DNA of 64,000 nucleotides. Source: Clitopilus passeckerianus (taxonomy: Eukaryota > Basidiomycota > Agaricomycetes > Agaricales > Entolomataceae). The notes below the pieces were generated by a model. That model did no database searches, was not told the origin of the DNA, and saw nothing but the letters and a program-made list of their open reading frames with translations. The first letter of the stretch is position 1, and each line of letters begins with the position of its first letter. A program made the translations under genes and the position numbers. Of the stretch, positions 12,165-23,164 are shown in pieces. The stretch spans positions 1-64,000 of the forward strand of contig CALYLX010000012.1 of NCBI GenBank assembly GCA_944990035.1, in the 5' to 3' direction.

Positions 12165-14592
12165 ATGAAGGTTGATTTACCAATTCTACTCCTTGGGTTC
12201 GTATTCGCAGTTTCTGCGTCTGGGCTTGCCCATTCAGGGATAGATCGACGCGCGCTAGTCACCAGTTCAACCCCAAACGCAATGCCTCAGCTACCATCGC
12301 GGTTACACCTTTACAAATAGGCAATGGGAATTTTGCCTTTGGAGCCGATTTTACAGGCCTTCAAACCTTCTTGCCGTTTGCAACCATGTCCTCGTGGGGC
12401 TGGAAGAACGACACCCTCCCGGCTGGAAAAACCCTCGAGGACATAGAGAACTACCACGGTACCAGCTGGCTCAATCATGGCAGGCCAGTTCAGTACGATT
12501 TCGGAGGCAACGATAGCGTCATCGAGCAGTGGCTCATATCCAACCCCAATCGATTCAACTTAGGTAGGGTTGGTCTGGTATTTTGGTCGGATGCAGGCGA
12601 TGTTGCCAACATCACGGCTCAGAACTTGACCAACATCCAGCAAGAACTCGACCTCTGGACCGGCAAACTTGTCAGCAACTTCTCATTAAACGGAATCACT
12701 GTTTCCGTAGAGACTGTCTCGGCGCAAGACTCAAGCGCTATCGCTATTACCCTCACCTCCACGCTCCTGGAACGAGGCCGGCTCGGTCTATTCCTTGACT
12801 TTCTCTGGAACGATGGGAAATCAAAGTTCAGCGCTCCGTTCGTTGGTGTTTGGAATGCAACCTCCAACCATACTACGGAGTTGGACACCGCATACAAGAA
12901 CCATATCCAGGCGCGTATCAAGCATACCCAAGTTGCAGCTATCACGTACACTTCTGTCCGGGGAGATGCGTTTAATATTTCTCGAGACAGTCCCTCCCAA
13001 CATCGATACACCATTCGTCCTTCCGCAAGAAGTCCAGCTTCTCCATCACCGTCGACTACCGGCCGAAATAGATGGTCAGCCACTCCTCCCACCCAAGAAG
13101 GTTGCGGAATCATCTAAGAGCGCCTGGGAGGCTTTTGGACGAAGTCAGGCTTCGTGGATGTCTTGACGGGTTCGACTGATTCCCGCGCGGAGGAACTGCA
13201 AAGACGGATAATCTTATCCCGATATCTAATGAGGGTCAATGAAGCTGGAGACAGCCCACCGCAAGAAGTGTGTTTTCTTTATTTGCACGTCCCTGATAAA
13301 CTGGTTAACGTTCCAAATTGCAGTCGGGATTAGTGAACAATGGCTGGGTGAGTCCCTTGTTCCAAACTGTATTGACCAGTGGCTAATTGCTTGAACAGTA
13401 TGGGTAAGCTATGACTATTGTTGCGGACGTCCTGCCGTTGACTAATGACCTATTTGCTCCAATAGAAAATTCCATATGGGTGCGTCCTTTTCCTACTCTC
13501 GAATTTACTGTTGCTCACAGCAACCTCAGAAATGTATTTCTGGCACAGTGCTCAATGGGCCCTTTGGGGTAACTGGGACTTACTCAGGCGCTCGAGTTCG
13601 ATATACTCCCGTTTCTTCCTGGATCGCTCAAGCGAGCACAAGTCCAACAAGGCTGGTCTTCAGGAGCCCGCTGGCCCAAGATGACAGACCCATCAGGTCG
13701 CTCTGCTCCGGGCCAAATTAACAACCTCCTCATCTGGCAGCAACCACATCCACTCATATTCGCCATCTACGAATACCGCGCATTCCCCACTCACGAAACA
13801 TTGCAAACATGGAAGGATGTCGTCCGAGAAACAGCAAATTGGATGGCAGCATTCGCGTGGCATAATACTACGGCTGGCGTGTACGACCTCGGACCTCCTC
13901 TGTATGTCGTCAGTGAAGACACCAGCCCGAATATCACCCAGAATCCTGCTTTTGAACTTGCATATTGGCGCCTTGGGCTCAATATCTCTCAGCAGTGGAT
14001 GGAACATCTGGGAGAGGAGGTTCCAAAAGCATGGATTGCCGTCAAGGATAATTTAGCCAAGCTTCCGATCGACAATGGAACCTACGCGGTTTACGAGGGA
14101 ATTCCGAGTGATTTCTGGACGGATTCGGAGTTCACCAGTGACCATCCTGCACTGGTTGGCTTGCACGGATTGCTCCCACCGACAGAGGAGTTGGACCTGG
14201 ATATCGCCAGGGCCACCGCTGAGAAGGTCTGGGACCACTGGAACATTGATCAATGCTGGGGGTAAGTCTCAGTAGTTTATGCTAAGTTCTCTTAAGCTCA
14301 ACGTTCTGCTTGCTGCACAGATGGGACTTCCCAATGTTGGCCATGTCTGCTGCTCGCAATGGAAACACAGAGAAGGCAATCGAGTGGCTTTTGCACCCGT
14401 TATTCGAATTTGACGATGCTGGAATGCCAATTGGGGTACAAGAGTACCGACACCGTACTTCCCTGGTTCTGGAGCTCTCCTTTATGCAATTGCGATGATG
14501 GCAGGAGCATGGGATGGAAGTACAGGAAAGCACCAGGATTCCCGAAGGAAGGATGGAATGTACGAGTCGAAGGTCTTAGCAAAGCCCTCTGA
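12165..14592 (+). pseudogene. Six-hairpin glycosidase-like gene with multiple frame breaks
   Basis: The start encodes a signal peptide (MKVDLPILLLGFVFAVSASG), then in another frame QFNPKRNAS and IGNGNFAFGADFTGLQTFLP. These are typical of secreted fungal six-hairpin (alpha/alpha-toroid) glycosidases. Later landmarks are SSWGWKND, INNLLIWQQPHP, MYVVSEDTSPN-like LYVVSEDTSPN, SDFWTDSEFTSDHPALVGLHG, CWGWDFPMLAMSAARNGN and PYFPGSGALLYA, ending GLSKAL-stop. Introns lie at about 13268-13323, 13348-13398, 13404-13465, 13480-13529 and 14262-14320, bounding exons of only 5 and 14 bases. About seven single-base losses break the frame: near 12,260, 13,025, 13,072, 13,136, 13,607, 14,434 and 14,540, mostly at short homopolymers. 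Either the gene is decaying or these are sequencing errors; protein similarity between breaks is excellent, which fits errors or very recent decay. Substrate cannot be told. Confidence 0.8.
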
Positions 14593-14905
14593 GTTTACCT
14601 GTAACCGAAGTCTTTGAAATACATCGTTTACATCTCATCACACCGAATGTCGCTTTGCTCACTCTGTCGATCTATTATGAAAGTTCACAAAAAGGGAATG
14701 CTCAGTAAAGCACCTGGCCATGATATCGAAGAAAGACAGAACGCGAAGAAGAGAAGGGAAATAACAATAATAAAACAGGAAAATCATCAAAATGCAAGAA
14801 CGTGAGATGCAACGATGCAGGTATTAGTGACGCAGGTCAATGGATGGTAGTAAGAATACAACTCTAACAATCGTAGAAGGTTTTGTGCGTTTCAAGTTCT
14901 AGAAT
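14593..14905. other. Intergenic, convergent 3' ends
   Basis: The glycosidase gene (+) and the Asn/Gly-rich secreted protein gene (-) end towards each other here. An A-rich run near 14,750-14,790 is compatible with 3' processing of the plus-strand gene. Confidence 0.5.
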
Positions 14906-16232
14906 TTAGAACCTGAAGAACCTGCGGTTGTTACGGCCACCACGGTTCTGGCCTTGGCCTTGGTTGTTGCCCCTTCCACCACCATTGTTGTTCTTGCCAC
15001 CGTTGGCGTTACCACCGTTGTTGGCAGCATCAGTGTTCTTGCCTCCTGCAGCGGTCGCAGTGGCAGTTGCGTTGTTAGCGGCACCTCCTGCAGCAGCACC
15101 TCCACCGGCGGCAGCACCACCAGCTGCCGCACCTCCACCAGCTGCCGCGCCTCCACCAGCTGCAGCACCTCCAGCGGTTGAAGTGAACTGTCGCAAACAA
15201 TCACAGGTCAGGAGATGTTGATAGATGGGTTGCCATGGAAGAAACTTACGTAGACACAGTCGTCGAGCATTCCGTGTTGTGCGACGGGGACGATGGCAGG
15301 TTGGTGATTTGCTGAAGTATTGATGGAGCAGAGGCGATAGGCACCAGCAGGGAGACCAGCAGTCACGTCGGCGGTAAGAACACCGCCTTGTGCAGCGGCA
15401 TTGAGACCCTTGAAGAAAGCGAACTTCTTGGGGTCGGTAGGCACTGTCTGGTCGATAGCTGTGAGGGTCTCGACCACGACATGCGAGTGACCGATGATCT
15501 GTCCCTGGCCGTTCAGCTGCTGGGGAGCAGCAAAGTAGTTGGCCTGAGCATTGACAAAGTTACCAGTGACGAGGTTCTTAACGGCCATCTGGATCGTGAA
15601 TGCCTGGTTGGCAGCGACGGTGCCTCCGTTCTTGGGGTTGACGAACTTGGCTGAGGGCATGTTGTCGACGGAGGGGATGGAACCGATGGGTGCGGGGTTA
15701 CATGAACCGGTGGTGATTTGCTTTCCGTCGGTGATCGGGAGGTTGGGGACGGTCAAGCAGAAGTTGATGAAGTTGTTCGTTGAGGTCAACGAAGCAACTT
15801 GGCCGTCAACTGGTGGGTCTTGTCCATTCTGAGCGAAACCCTTTGCAACCACCCGAGGGTCCAAAGCTGTTTAAAATAGATCGTTAGTTGCAGATCATGA
15901 CATAGACGTCAAATTCTGGACTCACTCAGCGAGGTCTGGGCATCAGCTGCATTGCCGTTCCCAGCTGCATTGTTATTGCCAGCGCCTGCATTGGCGGTAC
16001 CGTTGTTGGCGGCACCCCCATTAGCAGCACCTCCGTTTGCGGCACCTCCAGCGTTGTTATTTCCCTGGTTGTTCTGGTTCTGATTGTTGCCTCCACGGCC
16101 TCCCCCATTTCGTCCACCACCGTTCCTTTGGTTATCCTGACGGGCGGCCAAGAGAGGACCGGGGATTCTCGCAGCAGTAATTTGCGAGATGAAGAGGGGG
16201 AAGATAAGGAACAAGGTTGTGGAGAACTTCAT
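14906..16232 (-). CDS. Secreted Asn/Gly/Ala-rich protein, 401 aa
   Basis: Coding exons are 16232-15926, 15866-15250 and 15187-14906, giving 402 codons with clean GT-AG introns. The product opens with a signal peptide (MKFSTTLFLIFPLFISQITAA). Next comes a low-complexity Asn/Gly/Gln/Ala segment, then a conserved core of about 200 residues (SLTSTNNFINFCL, GHSHVVVETL, AGAYRLCSINTS, HGMLDDCVY). The C-terminal tail is GGAAAGGG-type repeats turning into Asn/Gly and an Arg/Phe-rich end (NRRFFRF). This layout is known from a basidiomycete-wide secreted family of unknown function. The core has four visible cysteines. A 5' UTR intron and an upstream TATTTAAAT element are visible. Likely an abundant cell-wall or secreted protein; function is not known. 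Confidence 0.85.
14930..15185 (-). repeat. Low-complexity Gly/Ala repeat tract in exon 3
   Basis: A degenerate GGN-GCN repeat encodes repeated Gly-Gly-Ala-Ala-Ala blocks followed by Asn/Gly blocks. The opposite strand has long spurious Pro/Ala open frames because of it. Confidence 0.8.
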
Positions 16233-16277
16233 GGCGATAGGTTTGAAAGAACGAGCTCAATTGGACTTCACTGAAGC

Positions 16278-16380
16278 CTGAAAAGAAAGAATGTGGATAG
16301 CAGAAACTGCGACAAGCTGATGCACGGGCTATAATACTTGATTAGCATTGGGCTGAAGGCATATTGAGTCCGATACTCAC
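16278..16380 (-). other. 5' UTR intron of the secreted Asn/Gly-rich protein gene
   Basis: The minus strand shows a GTGAGT donor at 16380 and a pyrimidine-rich TTTCTTTTCAG acceptor ending at 16278, 45 bases before the ATG. Confidence 0.5.
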
Positions 16381-16500
16381 AGACAGGTGATAGCCAGGCA
16401 GCACTGCTGCGAAAAAGGGAAGAAGAAAGGGAAAAGGGAGAAAAAGAGATCGAAGAGGTGAGGGAAACGAAGAGAGATGGTTGGCCCTTTGATGTCGAGG

Positions 16501-16509
16501 TATTTAAAT
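16501..16509 (-). promoter_or_regulatory. TATA-like element of the secreted protein gene
   Basis: TATTTAAAT (palindromic centre TTTAAA) lies about 270 bases upstream of the ATG, or about 165 bases after removing the 5' UTR intron. A strong T/C-rich tract follows on the transcribed strand. Confidence 0.4.
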
Positions 16510-18736
16510 GGCTCATAGTGATTGGGAACGCCAGGTTGCCAGCTGTTGCTTTGACGACAAATCTCTCTCAAGGACATTTGGACCATTCACATCAGTCAGT
16601 TTTTTTGTCCATTTGTTCCTAGCAACTCGGCCAGTCATGCCGTTCGAGCCATATGTGCAGCCGAGTGTCAGTCATTATAACAAGCCGTTAAGTATCGGAA
16701 AGAACGAAGGTCAATCATATTCAGGACAAGGTCACTGACAAACGCGGCGAACTTGAGAAAGGGCGGAGTACAAATACATTCCCTTCACGACAAACAGAAT
16801 GATCTCCCAATCGGTCGGTCGGTCGTGTCGGCTCAAAGCTCCAATAGAAACATAGAATTGTGCTGATTTGCCAACGCATGCTACCCAGAATACCTGCTGG
16901 CCAACCGGTAAAAATAACCTCGCCATCGACAGCAGACGACGACAACGACGAGGCGACAGATTTGTTCCCTTCTGATCTAATAGGCAAGTGTACATGATAG
17001 ATTCAGCTGATCCCGTCAGGGGACTGGTAGTAACTCTGCCTGTCATCGAAGCAAGGTGAGGTGGGGCCCTGCAGAAGTTAACGAAAGAAACAGCTTGATG
17101 ACAGTAACAAGTCCAAGTTGCGGCCTTTGCATCCTTTTGATGGTTGTGGTAAAACATATCATGACCATGAAGGACGACCAATTGAATTCAACTGCGAATG
17201 GCACTTCCCTACCTCTACCAATGACCCGGTAGCTTTTACGGCACCAGCTTGATGGTGTATCGAAGTCAATTATTCGACATTCGACCACCTATGCATTCAA
17301 AATGGCCGCCGACCGCATTTCACTGGTTACCTGCGCCCTAGACGCTCCGATTGTTCACCCGACGATACTAGGGTTTCGATAGAGAAGTATCGTTTAATAT
17401 CGCAAGCCTACCTACTGTACTGTCAGCTCTGGTGCCTTTGCAGTCCCCAGATCACTGCGAATCCACTAGATATCGAATATATTCTTAGCGACCCAAGAAC
17501 CAAAAATAAAACAAATCAGGTCAGGGTTTAAAATAGCTAGAAATACACTCAGGACATGGAGACTGAGTACTGGGATCATTGCCCTCGCTCCCCGTCGGCC
17601 GGGGCTGTTCCATGGATTCGGGTCTCGCTGAGGCCGTTTTGGACGTCTGACGACCATATGTAGTAGACCAGACCAGTTGACCATGCTTGACTGGTCATTA
17701 ACTAATTGACCATACTTTGACCGTTCATAGGCGTTGACCATACTTACAACACTGGGTCTCGGCGGGTCGCCGTGGAATAGAGAACACATCCGCCCTGCGT
17801 GACCCTACGCCTGTGAGCATCATCAATTGCATTGAGAGGGGGTTGGCGTGAATTCAGGTGAAATGTACATGGAAAACTTAGGAGCGACGTGGATGATCCA
17901 GATGAGGGAAAGTTGTTATTATCCTCGCCCTTTTGCTGCAAACGCCGCTTGGTGGCCGATCAGGATCAAGAAGGTTGTGGTTTAAGCATGTGGCCGAACA
18001 ACCAAACCAGGGTCATCCAGACAACAGCTCACTCGACAGAATGCCCACCACACCTGTACTGTGAAAGCCATATTAGTGAAGCCTTCGCATCCTCTCAGAG
18101 TGCACATGACAGAATCCCAATTGCATTCACGTTCCATGGAATTACGCTTGGCAAGTCTTCGGGGAGTAACATGTCCTCAAGTGTGGTCAGAACTCAATGA
18201 CATTTGGCAGGGTAGGTGAGAAAGCAAAGCGATAGCTAATCGGACTAGGGAGAACGAGAAAACAAAGCTGAAGAAGCCGGTAACACGTGTAAGGATTGAA
18301 GAAAATAGAAACTGGGCGGTAACTTGGACATCTACGTTGGTGGCGCAGTATTTCAGCAAGACATTGAGAGGGAGAGCTGTTGCATAGTTTGTCTAATTGT
18401 GAGTGCTTGATGTCACAGCAGAAGTGGTGGCGTAAGCGCCGCTCTATTTTGCAGTGTGAAGGTCCAGGTTTCGTCGAAGTAAAGTTCGTCTTTATGATCG
18501 ATTAAGGAGAGATAGTTGACAAGAATGTTGAATCCAGAGATGGGTTAGCTTTTGATGAGTCGGAGTCCAGTCGTATCGTTGAACACCATTGAAGAGTTAG
18601 TCACGCCGAGCTTGCCTGACTACGTTTGATACCCACTGAGAAAAAGGGAGAGGGCGGTAAGGTGCTAGTCATTGATTATGGGGAAATATTTGATACCGCA
18701 AATACGTTCGAAACAAACGTGGCGTGACCTGCTTGT
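16510..18736. other. Gene-poor stretch with TTGACCAT repeats
   Basis: No gene supported. At 17,664-17,745 the motif TTGACCAT occurs three times, with a GACCAGT/ACTGGTC inverted pair around the first copy. Open frames are below 110 codons and lack motifs. Confidence 0.45.
17664..17745. repeat. Clustered TTGACCAT repeats with an inverted GACCAGT arm
   Basis: Three TTGACCAT copies lie within about 80 bases, with extra TTGAC cores between them. The first copy sits inside the inverted pair GACCAGT...ACTGGTC. It could be a protein-binding cluster or the end of a decayed mobile element. Confidence 0.4.
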
Positions 18737-19116
18737 TTATTGAGTCGATGCTGAAGGGGCCTTGGATATAAATTATCTGTAGTTAGACGACGTGTCAACA
18801 GGCCAACTTACTGCAGCAGGTTTGACAAATTCCACACGTCCTTCAACGTAAGCTTGGTCCTGAAATTATATTTTTAACGACGGGCGCATGTTGCAGAAGG
18901 TGTGGCGCAGCTTACCACGAGCGTGACTTTGAGTTGGGGGCACGAGTAACGGCGGACTGGGTAGGGAGAGTAACGAGCGCTTCGGCGAGACGAGGAGCGG
19001 CTGAGGCGCGTGTCTTGAGGTCGAGGAACTTGTCCAGGTTGTAAAAGTTCTGGTGCAAGGTTGACGTAGGTGTAGAGGTCGTCCAAAAGCAGCAGGCTGT
19101 CTTCAACGTCGGCCAT
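18737..19116 (-). CDS. Candidate three-exon gene, 90 aa, unknown; possibly frame-shifted
   Basis: Proposed exons are 19116-18916, 18859-18812 and 18760-18737, with introns of 56 and 51 bases (donors GTAAGC, GTAAGT). The product starts MADVEDSLLLLDDLYTYVNL, has an Arg/Ser-rich middle, then LKVTLV joined across the intron to DQAYVEGRVEFVKPAA. A second frame over the middle of exon 1 (about 19,050-18,960) has more typical, C-ending codon use and reads NFYNLDKFLDLKTRASAAPR. This suggests a pair of compensating base losses, or a decayed copy. No family recognised. Confidence 0.38.
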
Positions 19117-20656
19117 TTCGTAAACTTATAATTTTCTTAAGTGATTGTCGAGGTCGAGTGCAGGAGAAGGGGGGACGATGAGGGCAGTGAGAACGAAGCA
19201 AGGCTTAAAAGTCTTCGTAGGCCGGCAGCTTGCGGTACCTATCCCGATAGAGGGGCCACTCGAGGGTTCGTGGCCTACTTGATTTCGCGGCTTCAGGGTT
19301 CATTTGTGCCATTTATGAACTTTAAGTTGATGAACGCTCACTCGTTCCCCTTTCGCGATTCAATTTTGACGGCACTGGTCCGCCAAAGACACGGTCCCGT
19401 GGGGTCTTTTCGGCTCGAATCCGATGCTGTGGTGCTTGCCCTTTCCGCCTCGTGCTTAGGCTCCGTATTCTCAGCGATAAGCAGGCTAGAACGCGGAGTT
19501 AGTGTTGCTGGAACTGGTGACTCGGCGGTCGAATAAGTTATTTTCTTACCTGGAGCACCCTTCGTCCAAACCCTTGCTAAGCATCTCTAGGCCGTTTTAT
19601 GCCCTTGGTCGACACCCCACCGTTGCAAAAGGCTGTGAGCCCGAAGCCTGGTTACGTAGGAGTTATTCGCCCACTTCGCCTGGTGATTGGTACTGGTCAG
19701 ACTGCTCCAAATTCGGCGCCTTTCGTGGACGCGAACATCTTGATAGCACATCTTTGTCGACAGTATCGTCTATATCATGTGCTGCTTTCCGAGAGTCTCT
19801 TGCTCAACTGGCTCGACGTTCTGGCGTTTGCAGTGCGCTGCGCGTCCCCCAAGCACACCCTCGAACTCTAGGAAGCCCAAAATGGAAGCTATTTCCCACC
19901 TTCCCAATTTGGCAGTCAAATTCAGGGTCAACTTTGCTGAGCGCCTTGAGAGGCGCTCGATATACTTACATCGCATTTCCGAAGAGTTCCAGAGCTATAC
20001 GAGCATAGATTGAGGCGGCCATATGGAACCCTCATGAACCAGAGAATCTCGAGCAAAAGGCTTGACGAAAAGCCCCCTTATGCACGACGGCCGAGGTTGT
20101 TTTTGACCAGTATAGCGGCTACTTCAGGCGCTAGCCTTGGGTTTCATCGACATCAGCCCGAGGTTTCCACTATGTGCAAGTCAACGAAGCCCAGAAATTA
20201 TTTCCAGCCAGGTGCGCAATGATTTAGGAACAATAGGAAATCGAAGGATATTGCATGATTATATGCTCCCTTAGCGTTTATTGTTAAACCATGGTTGGGC
20301 CCTCGACGATTGGGTTGACCAGGATAGTCACCAAACAACAGCAGTCCGTGGTTACTTCGTGCGGCCGAAAGTGCTCCAGAGCGTATTGTTGCCTTGTGGC
20401 TTCGCTGGCCGTCTGCCAGAAAGCTACCCGTGGGTTGGTCCACCGAGGCCTTTAACAAAGATTCAACTACCTACTATCTGCGACTTCAAGATTAGTTCCC
20501 AGGTTAAGTGCAACATTGACACTTACAATTATCCCATATCTACCTCGACGGGTGTCGCATACAGCCCCGCTCCTCTGGCCACCTCAAGTTGCGTTGTCGA
20601 AGTCGATATTTTGCGTGTCGTTGAGTGACAAGTTGCTCAGCGCCTCAGTGGCTTAC

Positions 20657-20760
20657 GGAATTAAAGACGCGAGTTCATTGAAGTCAGTTGAGAGCGCGGT
20701 GTTGGCGTTTTGCTCGACCGGGACCTCCTCAAATGGACCATAAATTCGCCGCGACCGATG
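20657..20760 (-). other. Exon-like fragment
   Basis: Between an acceptor (TTCACAG) and a donor (GTAAGC), one frame reads IYGPFEEVPVEQNANTAL and on to SLIP with good codon bias. I could not connect it to a start codon or neighbouring exons. It may be a remnant. Confidence 0.2.
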
Positions 20761-21183
20761 CTGTGAAGATTACCAACGGTGATAATAGAGAATCTCCTTG
20801 GCGTGGCCTGAGCTTGCGCGAGAATTTGGGTGTCGTCGCGGTGCAGCGAACAAAACAATCTTAGGGCCAGTGCCTCATTATGACTTCGATCAAACACCAC
20901 TGACACCAAAATTAGACCCTCCTTCCAGGTTCTATTAGGTTCTATTTGTGCACTGACCACCAAGCAAAAGTATATGGGCCCTCAAAGCCACTCGTCCATC
21001 CAACCATTCTGAACTGCCCAGCAACCAAACTCGCACCTCACATGAAAGCACAAACACGACTTCATCTCCCCTCAAAGGAGTTCTATTATTAATATGCAGT
21101 CAAAGCGTCATGGACCTAGCCCGAGAGGGCAGCGTTTTCTTGTAGCTTTGACCCACAATGAAATCATGAAGGACGACCCATAC

Positions 21184-21486
21184 CTTGATGACAATCCACA
21201 GCCTCTGCAGCAACCCATTACCTGTACGGCTCTCCTTAAACTCCCCTTGCACCGAAACCATACCCTTGCCCTTCCCAACCACCTCAAAACCACCTCGTCC
21301 AACGACCTTCCCCAACCAAGCATGCCTGTATGATCCATGGGTTGCTTCCAAGGTCCTGTAGGCAGCCAACAGCGAACTACCGGATGCCTTGGCCGTTGTG
21401 ACATGAAATGTGCCTGGTCGTCTGCCTCGTTTTCGCGAGAGAAGGCGGCGGTTGAGGGAGTTCAATTGGTCCAGGCTCGCAGAACA
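21184..21486 (-). other. Exon-like fragment of 101 codons
   Basis: The open frame is bounded by an acceptor (CTTGCAG) and a donor (GTATGG). It includes LLAAYRTLEATHGSYRHAWL and GGFEVVGKGKGMVSVQGEF and has coding-like codon use. No start codon lies in the exon and no family is recognised. Possible exon of a gene I could not assemble, or a remnant. Confidence 0.28.
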
Positions 21487-23164
21487 CTGCAAGATAGCTA
21501 CGCTTGGTGGGAAGACGGCGTCACTTAGATGCCAGTTATCAGCTCCCTAATATACGTCGCACCACAACTGACATTCTAATTTAATTCGGTCCTGCCGGAA
21601 AGTACCTCTAGCTCAAAGGGGGTGTTCTGACTTTCTCTTCTACGGAAGCAAATATTCATGGCAATCGATCTAGATGCTGAACACAGCCACGGCATACACA
21701 TACGCTCATGCTGGTGACGAGCCGTCGTATGGATTCGCGGGCGGGCAGAATTTGAAAGCGATTGAAGCGGGACAGAATCGAAAACGGCTAACGATTCGCA
21801 TACTACTCTACCGGTTAAAAACCCCGTTGCTCTCAAACAGGCTCAAGAATTTGGGATGCCCTCCTCGCATCCTGGCCCCATTCGTGAGCTTCTGCTACTC
21901 TCGTCTTGCATACTCATCGATAACCAATCCCCTTTGGCTGCCTCATCGATAGGTAGGTTGTGGTGCAATTGTTGTGCATGGTGCAAGCAAGGACCCACAA
22001 GTTCCAACGGAGGTCGGCCCGTACCAAGATTTTTTGATCGGCGAGGTTCTGCGACGTCAGAACGGTATCAGGATTTGCCCCTGATTGTACTACGTCTTCT
22101 GATAGCCTGGGTTGAGTAGAGCAGGCCTGGAGGGATGGACAATTAAAAAACGGGGACTACCTGTCAAAATTAATGGATCCAGGCAGGTTAGTGGCCCTCA
22201 GACCCTCGCAAATCTGCGGGAGAGATGATGGATCCCTGCCGTCGGCGACTCGTCGCGATCGACTTTTCTTGGTGGCAACATATAAAACGCGAGGGAATTG
22301 TGCGTACGAGCGGTGTCGCATGCCTCTCTGGACTGCTTCGCCCTTTGTAATCATCCAAGGAGAATTGTTTAGGGCGAATACTCCCGTGACATTCAACGGA
22401 TTTATTAGAGACCAAACTTAACGCAGGTTCGATGATAGTCCATGTATCACAATCGAGTTGTACAGGACGGCGTCCCGTCCTGGTTACAGCCTACAACTAG
22501 ATCAAAAGCGAAAGTTGGTAGTTGCAAATTGCAACGGCCTGTGTGCTGGAGGAGGGGTTTTACCTGTATCTGTAGGATGAGTAGCTATGCAGCTCTGAAT
22601 GTTCATGCAGATGCACTTGATTGCCCTGGAATTTATCTGAGGCAGAGAAGTGAGGATACAGAAATATCTCTACCCAGAACCGACATCTACAAGAGAATAA
22701 TCTTGTTCTTACGACAGTCTTTCGATCGGGATTGAAGCCAGCGAAAAGATTCACTGGATTTTTTGTGAGTTGAACTTGCTCCTCTTTCAAAAACTTGCAA
22801 GCATGAATTGTCGCAGCCAGGGCTATCTTGAGCCATGACGGGCCTTCAGTCAGTACTGAAGACCCAGGTGATGTGGCGCACAAAATCTCATTCTGCGATG
22901 AAAATTACTGCTATATATCGAACCACATTTTGTTCTGCCCCATGAGCAAGAAGCGATTCCCCAGTCTTCGTCGCCAGAATCGAGACCTCATGAACGCCGA
23001 GTCGAGGCGTACAGCCCGAAAACAATCCGCGAGTTCTGATTGGCCAACAACAGCCCAGCCTTGGATTTTGTAAACATGAACAAATAGAATGTGTCAGCCT
23101 TTCCCAAAATATTGATCACGACTGACTTGGTACTCTACAGTCACATCGTCCAACGTCGAGCAGA

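Larger units (their letters stand above)
19117..23164. other. Gene-poor stretch with isolated exon-like fragments
   Basis: Apart from the two minus-strand exon-like segments listed separately (20,657-20,760 and 21,184-21,486), no gene can be built. Open frames of up to 168 codons (19502-20008 +) have no motifs. This may be an area of decayed genes or transposons. The last ~100 bases serve as the ISA1 promoter. Confidence 0.4.

Noticed and set aside
14928..15221. Plus-strand Pro/Ala-rich open frames
   Set aside because: Antisense shadows of the Gly/Ala repeat in the secreted protein gene.
19141..20008. Plus-strand frames of 131 and 168 codons
   Set aside because: Overlapping frames with Ser/Arg-rich chance-like composition and no recognisable domain; listed only as part of the gene-poor stretch.
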